Origin: Elusimicrobiota bacterium
GTDB taxonomy: Bacteria; Elusimicrobiota; Elusimicrobia; FEN-1173
Length of the DNA: 64,000 nucleotides
Direction of reading: 5' to 3'
NCBI GenBank assembly: GCA_016788905.1
Contig: JAEURZ010000013.1
Location: 1-64,000 of the forward strand
The notes under the pieces were generated by a model that did no database searches, was not told the DNA's origin, and saw only the letters and a list, made by a program, of their open reading frames with translations. Positions 15,501 to 25,649 of this stretch are shown here, one piece after another (position 1 is the stretch's first letter; each line of letters begins with the position of its first letter). The position numbers were made by a program, and so were the translations under genes.

Positions 15501-18029
15501 TTCCGAATCGATTCGCCCGTTGTTTGCCCCAATAGAGGTCAGGACATCATCCGCATTATTGGGAATTCCATCCGCCCCCCAGGAACGGAAGGAGTATCCC
15601 ACGTCCTCGTTGATGTTCAAGGTTCCATCCTTGTTCACGTCTTCCGTATCCTCCATTCCATCCAGGTCAGCGTCTTCATTAAAAATTCCCGCGTTCACCT
15701 CCAGGTCCACCCCTTGCCCCGCGCTCCCAAACCCTTCAAGCCACAATTCCATGTACATTTTTTTAGAGTAATCTTGCCCGCCCCCTTTGGGGAGAGATTG
15801 AATGAGAGAGCTTTTTTCTCTTCGCGAAGGATCACCGGGTTTTTGATAGAGGTTCTTCACCGCTACTTCTAAAACACGCAATTGTTCATTGTCATTCACC
15901 CCCGATTGGGCGGAGACCACATCCCTCAAATTGAGGGTGACCTCCTTGGCCGCCAGGGAATTGGGGTTCGTGGGAATGCCGTAATCCGTTGGATTCGACC
16001 CCAAAAACCAAAAATCAGGGTCCAAAATTACTGTATCTTCCTGGGCCACTCCTTCCATGGAGTCCACGAGCGCCTTTCCGTACAAATTGGGGTTTTCCCG
16101 TGACTGGGCCGCCTCCCCCGTGAACGACATTTTCAGATCTGTGAAAGGGATCTCCACATCCATGATCCGCCCGTCCGCTTCCAACACCATGAGACTAGAA
16201 GGGGTCGAACGCACATCCGGAACAACCGTCGTTTTAGGAGCAAAGGTGTACAAAAAAGTGGAACCAAACTCCAACTTCCCCGGAATCAACGCGAGTTCCG
16301 CGCGCGTTCCCACAAGGGTTTGCCCCAACTGCCCCCCAAAAGGAGCGTAATCATACGTCACCTCAATTTGGGAGTTTTCATCCAATTCATACTCGTTGAA
16401 GAACTGAAGCAACCCACTCCCGGAATCCAGGAAATAATCAATCTCGCTCTTCATGAGCCGGCCGTTCACCGTGACCCGCTCACTGCCAAACACGACGTTG
16501 GGACGAAGCTGGAAATCCCTTAAACGGTATTTGTATTCCGTTAAGAAACTGAATTCAGAGGTAGGAGAGGGCGCGTAAACCGCCGCATCGTTAACCCGCA
16601 AGTAATTTTCCGGATCAAACGTCCCCGTGGCGAATTTAATATTAAACACACCCGTATCAAAATCAACTTCAACGGTCGACGCCCCCTGCACCACGTCGGA
16701 GGATTTATACACCAGATCTCCTGAGGGCTTTAAAGGAATCACCTTCTCATTTTGGTTCCCATCCACGGTTCTTAAAATAAAGTTCCCGGAACCATTGTCC
16801 GGAATAAGCCGAATATTTCCAAACCTATAAAATGTTTTAATTTCTCGTCGATGGGCTGTTTCCAAGGGATCAATGGAAAGCGAATTATCTGAAACTGTTT
16901 TGATAACCTTTAACAAACCCGGGGTATTTTGATTTCGCAACCAGGACCCATCGTCCGCAAACTGGTAGTCAATGATCAGGACATCGTTGGCCGCCGCCGG
17001 TTGTTTCATCAACAGAATTCCCCGGGCCGCGTCCAGCGTGTAATCGTCCCCTGGTTTTAACAGGTCAAACTTTCCGGAATAGCGAGCCGCGGACACAGTA
17101 AAATCTTCTCCGGTCATATCCACCGTCGTAATATTATTGTTGGTCACAATCCCATCGTCACGCCAAACGATGGCTGTCCCAGCGACGATGGGCCGGGTGG
17201 TGAAGGCAACGGAGTAATATTGTTTTTTAACATAATTGTGTCCCGGGATGACCCGGCGCTCGAATTTCGTGGCGCCGTTAAACCGCTTCGTTTCCGTGGT
17301 TCCCTTCGCGCGGCTGCCGATGGCCAGAAGAGTGGCGTTTTTGTATTGAAGTTTCGTTCGCACCCCAAAGAGCTGTTTTGAAAAGGAAACGAATTCTGTG
17401 GAGGGGAGGGAAAGGGTGATGTCTCCGAACGCGGCCTCTTGGACGAATTCCCCCGGGTCGCCCTGGTACATCACGGAGATGTCCCGCTTGTCTTCCTTGG
17501 TGTCGTCAAAATCCACGTTCACTGTGATTTTTCGCCCGACCTTCCCCTTAATTCGGACCTGAAGCTCCTGACGCATTTCCATGTCGTTGGTATTTTGGTC
17601 CAACCCTAAATCTTCTGATCGTTTGGCGCTCTTGCGACGGGTTTGCGAAAGGCGAAGGGCGATCAGTTTTCGACCCGAAATACTGAGCCCGGAGTCGTAG
17701 GGGAGATCCACGTTGATGCCGGACGTTTCATTTTTAGGGGTGTCGGGAAGGGTCGGGGCGGACGCCTCGGGAAACGGATGTTCTTCCCGCTCGATTGATT
17801 CCCGTGCCTGATTCCACCTCCGTTGGTTGAACTCAAAAAGACCGTCATTGAAAACGGGTTCGGGCTCCACCGCACCTTTCAGGAGCGACTCTTCCGCTGG
17901 GACATCCGTTAGGCGATAGTCTTGACTGTGTGTGGGGGAAGAGAAAAAAACGACTCCCCCGACCGCAAGAAAAAAAGGGAGCGTCGCCCACTGGCGTAAA
18001 AAACGGTGAAAAAGCGGTCGTGGTGTCAT
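12579..18029 (-). CDS. SprA/Sov-like giant outer-membrane protein (type IX secretion translocon family)
   Basis: 1816 residues with an N-terminal signal peptide (ATLPFFLAVGGVVFFSSPTHS). The SprA N-terminal layout is clear: LSISGRKLIALRLSQTRR, then RQELQVRIKGKVGRKITVNV and FDDTKEDKRDISVMYQGDPG, EAAFGDITLSLPS, LFGVRTKLQYKNATL, and the repeated YVKKQYY / LLKPGDDYTLD segments. SprA of Bacteroidota is the outer-membrane pore of the type IX system. It is usually ~2400 residues, so this homolog is shorter. About 45% through is an Asp-rich calcium-loop-like run (DADLDGMEDTEDVNKDGTLN). The latter part is rich in alternating strands ending VNSQLVIQF. No ribosome site precedes the start. A structural barrel role without secretion is possible. 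Confidence 0.78.
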   Translation of the reverse strand: MTPRPLFHRFLRQWATLPFFLAVGGVVFFSSPTHSQDYRLTDVPAEESLLKGAVEPEPVFNDGLFEFNQRRWNQARESIEREEHPFPEASAPTLPDTPKNETSGINVDLPYDSGLSISGRKLIALRLSQTRRKSAKRSEDLGLDQNTNDMEMRQELQVRIKGKVGRKITVNVDFDDTKEDKRDISVMYQGDPGEFVQEAAFGDITLSLPSTEFVSFSKQLFGVRTKLQYKNATLLAIGSRAKGTTETKRFNGATKFERRVIPGHNYVKKQYYSVAFTTRPIVAGTAIVWRDDGIVTNNNITTVDMTGEDFTVSAARYSGKFDLLKPGDDYTLDAARGILLMKQPAAANDVLIIDYQFADDGSWLRNQNTPGLLKVIKTVSDNSLSIDPLETAHRREIKTFYRFGNIRLIPDNGSGNFILRTVDGNQNEKVIPLKPSGDLVYKSSDVVQGASTVEVDFDTGVFNIKFATGTFDPENYLRVNDAAVYAPSPTSEFSFLTEYKYRLRDFQLRPNVVFGSERVTVNGRLMKSEIDYFLDSGSGLLQFFNEYELDENSQIEVTYDYAPFGGQLGQTLVGTRAELALIPGKLEFGSTFLYTFAPKTTVVPDVRSTPSSLMVLEADGRIMDVEIPFTDLKMSFTGEAAQSRENPNLYGKALVDSMEGVAQEDTVILDPDFWFLGSNPTDYGIPTNPNSLAAKEVTLNLRDVVSAQSGVNDNEQLRVLEVAVKNLYQKPGDPSRREKSSLIQSLPKGGGQDYSKKMYMELWLEGFGSAGQGVDLEVNAGIFNEDADLDGMEDTEDVNKDGTLNINEDVGYSFRSWGADGIPNNADDVLTSIGANNGRIDSENANGGGFLTVDKPDFSTSLLQLSNLPLGTTVTDRNGISSPISDLGFTGWRFIRVPLSGITSNPDKYNSVEHVRLTFHAQTNTSPATTKVRIGKISFVGNTWEKPVLSHGAEMTVAAVNNLSNPDYDPLIGHPAFNDLYGDQAENRTREQALELKFTLLPGSTATTRSLFSPPRDFSHHKSLDFFFQRPMGQPAGETLFVQFGSDSDYFEFSRPIGNDTVGWVQESIRLLDQNNDGTPETIFSDTPGSSVRVVGSPNLSRLGQFKIGVRNDTLTTIESTLWVNEIHVSGARTRIGNARRFTADGRWGGWGSFGGGFRNVDRNFQTLTSPVVNQDRESYNGYATFSKLRFMPLSGSYSHSKTITPAVLQTGQSQLVSVLSEGREENTQFRGDGQFLFSNFPALSYSAERTLTESTTNKDKRDNNVYSGSLDYAVPVQPDILPGKLMFKPLPESVFLKYTRANFIHSFFPERLEEQLNISTDPVTQSNAVFSNARVSEFSDDWVGRLAFRPWTGLVFTPNYSQRTVTERRDYSPEELERNPQFIETQSYEKSFSQTRGLAGSWRIFPWLEPRMTFSQTGTETNGLPTASSPTASNLKNLERTAAGDLFLSLAPRDLFPKLSVFRSLNMDASFRVDSSDSYGGVPKGYTDWQKITLFQVAKVDRRDGSKMFGLLSPLEFEDSTVERRQVTARNTLRYALNWSPLDWIKFPYRLEPFKTMSLNNTLTITNEHTENTLTARDVTSRTSPDLIVTLRDTEKLFFTERWVGGSQVNYRYTQRTAETFKEDTSDNLTQGLDYRLTFIKRYDIFMSMSKTKGETTDLRTGLLKSSLDGFNHTLQVGTKLGRWRLTPSGGIRSDVSKDGTGRLLQDIQVQSASVLGRFDKSYPGGFRIPFTQKIFANVNRLTLDAKLGFDRRISSLNFERDNTDTYTAESTGEWEISKNFRLSFGGKLGLINNRARSEDGYMTVEVNSQLVIQF

Positions 18030-18113
18030 TTGTATTTATAATTATGCAACAGTTTAGCCGTTTGGAATTTCTGCCCCTAAGGATAGAGCTAATTCGTCGA
18101 AAAATCAACCGAA

Positions 18114-18122
18114 ATATTATAA
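18114..18122 (+). promoter_or_regulatory. Likely -10 region of the lptF operon, in the divergent sprA/lptF gap
   Basis: ATATTATAAT lies 8 to 16 bases before the ATG of the LptF-like gene, implying a very short leader. On the other strand, ATTATAAAT lies just upstream of the sprA-like start, which also lacks a ribosome site. The 100-base gap must serve both genes. No convincing -35 is visible. Confidence 0.4.
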
Positions 18123-18129
18123 TGTTCCA

Positions 18130-19206
18130 ATGATTCTTGCCCGATACCTTCTCCTCCAATTCCTGCCCCCCTTCTTTTTTGCTTTGACCCTTTTCTCAGG
18201 GGTACTGCTCCTGGACAAAATTTTTGACCTCATCGACCTCCTGGTGAACAAAGGCGTTTCTTTCATTCTGTCCGCAAAAATATTCATTCTCTTCCTCCCC
18301 ACTATTTTAAGCCTGAGCGTCCCCATGTCCATACTTCTGGCGTGCCTCCTCACGTTCGGTAGGCTATCGGAAGATAATGAAATTTTGGCGCTTCGATCTT
18401 CGGGGCTTTCGTTCCGGCAAATACTGTGGCCCCCAATTTTATTCGCCGGGCTTGTTTCACTGGCCCTCGTCCCCTTCAACACGCAGCTTACGCCAAAAGC
18501 CATGGGCCAATTTCGTTCGATTTACCACAAAATAGCCCAAACAGACCCGTTGCAAATTGAAGCCAAAAAATTTGTCGCGGTTCGAAATGTTCGACTTTAT
18601 GCTGGGGAGGTCGAAAAAGAACACAAACAACTGAAAGAAGTGTGGCTCTACCGACTTTTTCCAGACTACACGGAACGGGTGCACGCCCCCCAAGGGAAGT
18701 GGGAGGTCAATGACGAACGCCTTTCCCTCACACTATTGAATGGGCAAATTGAGCGTTTCGGCCATTCGGCCGCCGGGGACTTCATGCACATCGCCTTTAA
18801 AAAGTATGGGCTCTCGGTTCCCCTTCAACCGCCCGGTGATTCCCGAAATCGCAACTGGCGAGAATTCACCACCCCAGAACTTCGCCGTGAAATCACGCGG
18901 CGCTCGATTGTCCAGCTTCCGATCGGGGAATTACGTTCCGAATATCACCTACGTTTCTCCCTGGCCTTTGCACCCATGGCGTTGGCCTTGATTGGGATCC
19001 CCCTTGGAATGACGATTGAGCGTGGCGGTCGGGGCGTCGGGTTTGGCGCGGCGGTGGTGGTTCTCTTTTTTTATTATTTACTTTTAGTGATGGGGATGAA
19101 CCTGGCCGACCGGGAATCCATTCCGGCCGTCCCTGCTCTCTGGATGGCCAACAGCGTCGCTGTCCTCGTTGGCCTGACTCTCTTTCGCAAAAGGTTGTCT
19201 TCATGA
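18130..19206 (+). CDS. lptF: LptF/LptG-family permease of the LPS exporter
   Basis: 358 residues. Topology is that of LptF/LptG: three N-terminal membrane helices (MILARYLLLQFLPPFFFALT..., then helices to ~110), a large periplasmic beta-jellyroll (about 110-270), and three C-terminal helices. PMALALIGIPLGM and the RGGRGVGFGAAVVVLF loop are typical of the last bundle. With LptG and the LptB ATPase it pulls LPS from the inner membrane to the Lpt bridge. The next gene is its paralog with a 4-base overlap. Which is LptF and which LptG is assigned by order only. Confidence 0.9.
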   Translation: MILARYLLLQFLPPFFFALTLFSGVLLLDKIFDLIDLLVNKGVSFILSAKIFILFLPTILSLSVPMSILLACLLTFGRLSEDNEILALRSSGLSFRQILWPPILFAGLVSLALVPFNTQLTPKAMGQFRSIYHKIAQTDPLQIEAKKFVAVRNVRLYAGEVEKEHKQLKEVWLYRLFPDYTERVHAPQGKWEVNDERLSLTLLNGQIERFGHSAAGDFMHIAFKKYGLSVPLQPPGDSRNRNWREFTTPELRREITRRSIVQLPIGELRSEYHLRFSLAFAPMALALIGIPLGMTIERGGRGVGFGAAVVVLFFYYLLLVMGMNLADRESIPAVPALWMANSVAVLVGLTLFRKRLSS

Positions 19207-20282
19207 CAAAACTCAACCGTTACGTTCTCACGTCGTTTCTGAAACCGCTCTTCCTCAGTTACGTGTCCATGACCATTTTGATCCTGATGGCGGAACTGAT
19301 GGAACGGTTGGATAAAATAATTGCCAGCAAAGCGACCTTCTTGGTTGTGGCCCGCTATCTCTTGGCGTTATGGCCTGTGCGAAGCATGGAACTTTTTCCG
19401 GTGGCGGCTTTGCTCGCCGCGCTTTTTTCTATCGGGCAACTCTCGCGCCGCATGGAAATTACGGCCGCCATGGCGGGAGGAATCCACCCGTGGAGGATTG
19501 TTTCCCCTCTCCTGTATGTCGGGATCGCTCTCAGTATTTTTACCTGGGGGTTGGGGGAAGTCCTCACCCCCTGGGCCAACCGGGAAGTTAAAACTCTATG
19601 GAACGTGGAAATCAAAAAAATCACGTCGCCCCGGCAGTCCCTGTTCAATAACGTAACGGTTCCCGGCGAAGGGGTGTTCTACGCCATTGGGCTCCTCGAC
19701 CTCAACAAGGAAAGGATGCAAAACGTTGTTATTGATTTGGTGGAAAACGGAGCCCCCCGCCATCAATGGCAGGCACGGGAGGGACTATGGACACCGGAAG
19801 GATGGCGACTGTTTAATGGCACGGAGCGCACCTACAAAGGGCTGAACCGGCTGGACCAACAAATTCCTTTTAAAGAAAAACAAACCACCTTACTGGACAA
19901 ACCCGACGATCTTGTCCCTCGGGATCTTGACCCCGAAGAAATGAATCTGCGTGAGTTGGGTCAACACATTCAACGCTTAAAGATTTTAGGCATCGAAACC
20001 CGAAAAGCCGAGGTGGAACGCTACATGAAAACGGCCCTTCCCTGGGCCAACCTCATCATTGTCATGCTGGGAATTCCGTTCGCCTTTAACAAACGCGGAG
20101 GAAACGTGAGGGCGGTGGCTGTCGCACTGGGTGTGGCTTTCGCTTATTTCGGTCTACTCCAGGTGGGTCGCGCGTTTGGCCTGCGCCCCTGGTGCCCCCC
20201 CCTCTTCGGCGCCTGGTTCGCTAACGTCGTCTTTCTTATTATCGGCACGCGCCTTTTCATACGAATGAGATCCCTCAGCTAA
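19203..20282 (+). CDS. lptG: LptF/LptG-family permease of the LPS exporter
   Basis: 359 residues with the same three-helix/jellyroll/three-helix layout (LNRYVLTSFLKPLFLSYVSM at the start). The cytoplasmic coupling region LAALFSIGQLSRRMEITAAM matches the element contacting LptB in this family. LPWANLIIVMLGIPFAFNKRGG opens the C-terminal bundle. It starts at an ATGA overlap with the preceding permease. lptB is not in the window. Confidence 0.9.
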   Translation: MTKLNRYVLTSFLKPLFLSYVSMTILILMAELMERLDKIIASKATFLVVARYLLALWPVRSMELFPVAALLAALFSIGQLSRRMEITAAMAGGIHPWRIVSPLLYVGIALSIFTWGLGEVLTPWANREVKTLWNVEIKKITSPRQSLFNNVTVPGEGVFYAIGLLDLNKERMQNVVIDLVENGAPRHQWQAREGLWTPEGWRLFNGTERTYKGLNRLDQQIPFKEKQTTLLDKPDDLVPRDLDPEEMNLRELGQHIQRLKILGIETRKAEVERYMKTALPWANLIIVMLGIPFAFNKRGGNVRAVAVALGVAFAYFGLLQVGRAFGLRPWCPPLFGAWFANVVFLIIGTRLFIRMRSLS

Positions 20283-20286
20283 CTTT

Positions 20287-21954
20287 TCACCTCTGAAGAA
20301 CAAAGGGGGTTTTAACTTTTTCCCCTTCCACATCAAACACCAGATAATACACGCCAGAAGCCACTTCCGCCCCCGTATCATCCCGTCCGTTCCAGTCATG
20401 TTCGTAGATGAAAGAGTAGTCAGAGAAATCATCCGATTCAGAAAAATCATCCATCTTCAATTCCAAAACACGCTCCCCCCTGAGGGTGTATATATTTGCT
20501 GAAAAGGTGTTGAGGGTCCGAGGCCGCGTGAGTTCGACACGGAACGTGCTCCACGTCCCAGAGGGTGCCCCCACACGGGTTTTCCCGGCCGCCGGGTTCG
20601 GATAGGAAATCGCTCGAGCGATAGACTGATGGTTGGTCACTCGAAAAATGTTGATGAGCGCGCTGGCTGTGGGCCCTCCCACCCCTTGGACGTTTGAGAG
20701 GACCAACGCCATACCGACTCCAGAAAACATGGGAATCGACCGTGTTCCATTTTCGAAGGCGTTCCCCCGGCCCGGATCACCGGAGCGAGGGTCTGCCGTG
20801 GTCCCATCCGCCTCGATAAGGTCAACACCTAAATGCCCAAAACCGTTTTGGGAGGGGGTGTTGACCACGTTGAAATTCAAAACGCTGGCATCCTCTGTTA
20901 AAGCCTTATCCACATGCCAAACCGCCAACCCGGCCGCCTGGGGGAGGAATCGGTCAAAACCGGCCGCCGAAGCCAATCGATATTCCAATAAAAAATAATC
21001 TAATCCTTCTCCAAAGATTTCCAGGGACTGCCCCGGCAGAAGTTCGATGGGGGACAGAGACACCGCCCCACTCGAAACCGACAGGGTGGCCCCAAACCCC
21101 AGAAACCTTTTGCTCCAAGCCCCCAAATGGGGTGGGTTCGATCCAACCGGAGATCCTGTCCAAGGATAATCCATAAGGTCCCACGCCCCAGCCGTCGAAC
21201 GCCCACCCGGAACGGATATATCATAGAGGTCCGGGAGACCCAGCTGGTGACCATATTCATGACAAATAACCCCAAGAGCACTGGCACCAAGTTCCCGCTC
21301 AGGGACGATCATCACCCCGTCAAATTCATGACCATCCACGCGAACGAAACCCTCCGGCATGGCTTCCGCCGGATAGAAAAGGGACCAAATATCCGAAGGC
21401 CTTCCTGTGGATTCTTCGCCATACCCCGCGTGATAGATCATCACTTGATCGTAATCGTTAAAATGGATGGAAGGGTTCGCGGCCGCCGACGCGGCAAGGA
21501 TCAAGGAGGGGACATTGCAGCCGGGGTTGTCCCCACAATTGTTTCCGTAGGTCGCCAACGTTCCAGGCAGAGAGAAGATGGAACTGATCGTAAACGTGGG
21601 ACGAAAAGTTTCGTAAGAATTTTCCACAAAATAATCTTGAACCTGTTGAAAAAAACCTGCTGAGAGGTCCGTTGAACCAAAAGAAAGATCCGCAAATTGA
21701 ACCCGCAACACCAAGACGCGCGGGTTAGGCATGGGGGAAGCGCCCATCAGAGCGGGTGATCCCCGAAAAGCCGAAACACGCCTTTCCATCCCCTGACGAT
21801 TCACAAAACATGTTTTCATCCCGATCCGAACCTCCTGCCCAGGAGCAGGAGGCACAGCCCCCCCCCTCACCGCAAGCAAACCGAACCCAAGAAACAGGGC
21901 AATCCAGGGACCAAGGGAGAGAGGGTTTTGGCGAAATAAAGAGTTCGTGTTCAT
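20287..21954 (-). CDS. Secreted M6-family metalloprotease with FlgD-Ig-like C-terminal domain
   Basis: 555 residues from ATG 21954 (MNTNSLFRQNPLSLG), followed by a signal peptide. The zinc motif ICHEYGHQLGLPDLYD gives HExxHxxGxxD, with AGAWDLMDYP after it, as in M6 immune-inhibitor-A-type peptidases. The last ~95 residues begin SYPNPAAGKTRV and end with HDWNGRDDTGAEVASGVYYL and KTPFVLQR, the FlgD-Ig-type C-terminal domain common on proteins of FCB-type lineages and often treated as a type IX sorting signal. It probably digests proteins outside the cell. It follows a terminator and converges with lptG, leaving 4 bases between stops. Confidence 0.9.
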   Translation of the reverse strand: MNTNSLFRQNPLSLGPWIALFLGFGLLAVRGGAVPPAPGQEVRIGMKTCFVNRQGMERRVSAFRGSPALMGASPMPNPRVLVLRVQFADLSFGSTDLSAGFFQQVQDYFVENSYETFRPTFTISSIFSLPGTLATYGNNCGDNPGCNVPSLILAASAAANPSIHFNDYDQVMIYHAGYGEESTGRPSDIWSLFYPAEAMPEGFVRVDGHEFDGVMIVPERELGASALGVICHEYGHQLGLPDLYDISVPGGRSTAGAWDLMDYPWTGSPVGSNPPHLGAWSKRFLGFGATLSVSSGAVSLSPIELLPGQSLEIFGEGLDYFLLEYRLASAAGFDRFLPQAAGLAVWHVDKALTEDASVLNFNVVNTPSQNGFGHLGVDLIEADGTTADPRSGDPGRGNAFENGTRSIPMFSGVGMALVLSNVQGVGGPTASALINIFRVTNHQSIARAISYPNPAAGKTRVGAPSGTWSTFRVELTRPRTLNTFSANIYTLRGERVLELKMDDFSESDDFSDYSFIYEHDWNGRDDTGAEVASGVYYLVFDVEGEKVKTPFVLQR

Positions 21955-21990
21955 CGCGAGATATATTACAAAGGCTGGATGGAAACAGGC

Positions 21991-22022
21991 AAAAAAAATC
22001 CCCGGCTCAATCACCGGGGACC
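21991..22022 (-). terminator. Rho-independent terminator after the PorV-like gene
   Basis: On the minus strand TCCCCGG-TGATTGAG-CCGGGGA is a 7-bp perfect stem followed by eight T. It lies 25 bases after the PorV-like stop and separates it from the M6 protease gene. Confidence 0.88.
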
Positions 22023-22046
22023 TTTTTCTAAAATGATGGTTTCTGA

Positions 22047-23351
22047 TTATTTCTTTGCGGGGAGCGTTCTCGGCGTCGGGGCCGACGGGCGGGAAACGGG
22101 AGGACTTTTGAGAACTTTAGCCGCCTTAATCCTTTCCCGAGATTCCGTCTTCCCACTCCCAAACCCCAGGGTGAACGAAATTCGGTGAGCCGGATGCCGC
22201 GAAGAACCCGCAAAGGGCGACAGTTCATCCGCGTAATAGGCGTAATCCAGTTTCAAGGCAGGCCAATCGATCCCCACGCCTCCCGTAAAGTACCCCTGAT
22301 TCGCGCCCGCGCGCAATCGCAGGAACCACCAGCGGTACTCCGCCCCCAGATGGAAATGCGTTCCCGCCGTATCGGCTAACCCGCCGTTCTCAAAGACCTT
22401 ACTTTCTTTGTTGGCAAAGTCCCGCAGATCGGCGGCTAAAACCAGTCGATCCCGCAGGGGAAGACCAAAGGAAGGCAGTCCCAATCGAGCGGGGGTCCAA
22501 GCGACGCCCATGTTCCAACGGGCGGGGATCGTTTCGGAGTAGGGGTCCTTCGCCGCGTAACCGTCCTCAGCCTCACGGGCATCAAAATCGATCTTGGTCC
22601 CGCCAAAATCCGCCACCACGAGAGCCACGTTCCAGCGAGGGGTCGGTTGGTAGAGCGTTCCAAAATCCCAACCCACTCCGCGCCCGATCTGGGCCGGAGG
22701 CGTGGAATAATCGTCCAAGGCAAAGACGTCCGCCCCGGGTTCTTCGATTCGTCCTCGTCGGATAAATTTCATGTTGGCGCCCAACCCCAAGGTCCCTGGA
22801 ACCCGGGGGATATTTTTTAATTTCACGGCCATGTTCCCGGCAGGAATGACGTCCACATTGATATCGTAATAGAGCTGAGGAGTCACGATAATGGGCTTAA
22901 AACCGGCTCGCCCCGAAACCTGGCCAAAGAAACCCGCCCCCCAATGGAACCGACCAAAGAGGGGGCCTGACAAATAACTGACGTTAGGGGCCGACAACCC
23001 AAAGGAAGGTTTGAGAGGAACCATTTCGTTCTGAATCCTATTTCCCAAAGCGACTTGCTCTGTAATCGGGAGCGTATCAAAGTCCTTGAGAGCCGATTCA
23101 TTGTCATCAAGGAATTGATAGAAATCGATCGCGTCTTTGCTCGCCGTTAATGACACATTGACAAAGTTCACCAACGAACCGGTGCGCTGAACCGTTCCCG
23201 CAGGATTGTAAAAAAAGACATTTTGATCATCCGCGATCGCCGTCACCGCATCGCCCATCCCCAGAGCCCGGGTTCCCCGAATCATGGCCGGCGCTTCCGC
23301 CGAAAAAACAGGGACAGCCCCCACTAAGAAAAGCATGAGTAGTTTTTTCAT
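22047..23351 (-). CDS. PorV/PorQ-like outer-membrane beta-barrel protein
   Basis: 434 residues with signal peptide (MKKLLMLFLVGAVPVFSAEA). Next is RGTRALGMGDAVTAIADDQN and FFYNPAGTV, the conserved entry of PorV/FadL-type barrels in which a Gly-rich, Asn-Pro-Ala segment forms the hatch. The rest alternates strands, with LDYAYYADELSPFAGSSRHP and ISFTLGFG near the end, typical PorV closing strands. In Bacteroidota PorV shuttles cargo at the SprA pore; here partnership with the SprA-like protein ~4.5 kb away is inferred. It is downstream of the TPR lipoprotein (21-base gap) and ends at a terminator. Confidence 0.8.
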   Translation of the reverse strand: MKKLLMLFLVGAVPVFSAEAPAMIRGTRALGMGDAVTAIADDQNVFFYNPAGTVQRTGSLVNFVNVSLTASKDAIDFYQFLDDNESALKDFDTLPITEQVALGNRIQNEMVPLKPSFGLSAPNVSYLSGPLFGRFHWGAGFFGQVSGRAGFKPIIVTPQLYYDINVDVIPAGNMAVKLKNIPRVPGTLGLGANMKFIRRGRIEEPGADVFALDDYSTPPAQIGRGVGWDFGTLYQPTPRWNVALVVADFGGTKIDFDAREAEDGYAAKDPYSETIPARWNMGVAWTPARLGLPSFGLPLRDRLVLAADLRDFANKESKVFENGGLADTAGTHFHLGAEYRWWFLRLRAGANQGYFTGGVGIDWPALKLDYAYYADELSPFAGSSRHPAHRISFTLGFGSGKTESRERIKAAKVLKSPPVSRPSAPTPRTLPAKK

Positions 23352-23372
23352 AAAAATCTCCTTAATGACGAC

Positions 23373-24242
23373 CTATATCCCATCGGAGGGATGGCTCGGA
23401 CCGGTTGATGGTAAGGAAGAAGGTATTTCAGGACAGTAGCCTCTCACGTTATTGGCGTAATCGGAGTAGAGCTCGTTGACATCTTCCTTGATGTCCCATA
23501 GGGTAGAGCCCGCCACCAGGTTCAGTTTCAGAGCGGCACCCTCGAGGTTTAAGATTCCCCACCCTACGTTGTAGGCCGAAGGGACAACATAATCCTCGCA
23601 GTCTCCCTCGGAATAAGAGCCCTGCAACAAGATCACCGAATAGTTCCCGTTTGATTCTCGAATATCAAGGAGGGAGGCCAGCCAGGGTTTGGTTACGGCC
23701 TTCAAAAGCCGGGCCAGCCCCAGATTAATGAGCAGGGAAGAATCGTCTCGTGCTATTTTACCGTCGGATATTCCCAAACGGATTTTCTCCAGGTTGACGA
23801 TAACGACACTCAAGGCCGCGTCAAGCGCAGGCACATTGATTTGGTTCAACAAACTGTTGGGATTCGTCTCCGAGGCGCTCAGGCTCCCCAAGGAAGACTG
23901 GCGAATCGCTCCACGGAGCGGCGCCCCGCTGATCACAGCGTTTCCCGCTGTTAAATTCGATATCAGTTGGCCAAAGTTCAAACCCGAAAGACCCATCTGA
24001 GCCGCCGCCTGGCCAAGAAGAGCCTCGGAGTTTCCCGGGTCTTTAGACAAAGCTTGACTGAAGTATTGGTTGGCTTTGGCGTAATTCAGGTTTCCCAAAG
24101 CCGCTTGCCCATCGGCCACGAGGCTTTCGGCGTCTCCCGACCCTTCCCGGTGCAAACCGCCAAAGAGATTGTTGTTTTTACACCCCATCAACACACAGAG
24201 TCCCAACAAACCGATCGAACACCACAGGGCACTTTTTTTCAT
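23373..24242 (-). CDS. Lipoprotein with TPR-like repeat
   Basis: 289 residues. Signal peptide with lipobox (LGLCVLMGC) and lipidated Cys21, then an Asn/Gly-rich linker and one TPR-like unit (ALGNLNYAKANQYFSQALSK, then DPGNSEALLGQAAA). The remainder is helical (LNQINVPALDAALSVVIVNL, then LARLLKAVTKPWLASLL) with two later cysteines. Function unknown. It is the first gene of a two-gene operon with the PorV-like protein, so an envelope-assembly role is plausible but unproven. Confidence 0.8.
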   Translation of the reverse strand: MKKSALWCSIGLLGLCVLMGCKNNNLFGGLHREGSGDAESLVADGQAALGNLNYAKANQYFSQALSKDPGNSEALLGQAAAQMGLSGLNFGQLISNLTAGNAVISGAPLRGAIRQSSLGSLSASETNPNSLLNQINVPALDAALSVVIVNLEKIRLGISDGKIARDDSSLLINLGLARLLKAVTKPWLASLLDIRESNGNYSVILLQGSYSEGDCEDYVVPSAYNVGWGILNLEGAALKLNLVAGSTLWDIKEDVNELYSDYANNVRGYCPEIPSSLPSTGPSHPSDGI

Positions 24243-24320
24243 TCGATTCCTCCTCCACTCGAACTTTCGAATGGCTTCAATAAGCCTAGGTCAAGAACGT
24301 TTCCATTTCAAGGGATAAAA

Positions 24321-24358
24321 AAAATGCCGGGCGGCTAAAAAGCTCCGCCCGGCATTTT
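24321..24358 (-). terminator. Rho-independent terminator of the metK-ahcY operon
   Basis: A 14-bp perfect inverted repeat (AAAATGCCGGGCGG, 10-base loop, then its complement) ends in eight T on the minus strand, about 30 bases after the ahcY stop. Confidence 0.93.
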
Positions 24359-24389
24359 GGTTGAATCGGTAACGATGTCTTTCGCGGGG

Positions 24390-25649
<1,260 letters not shown>

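Noticed and set aside
20287-22014. Longer M6 protease start at 22014
   Set aside because: The extension reads across the terminator hairpin of the upstream gene; ATG 21954 directly precedes a signal peptide and was preferred.
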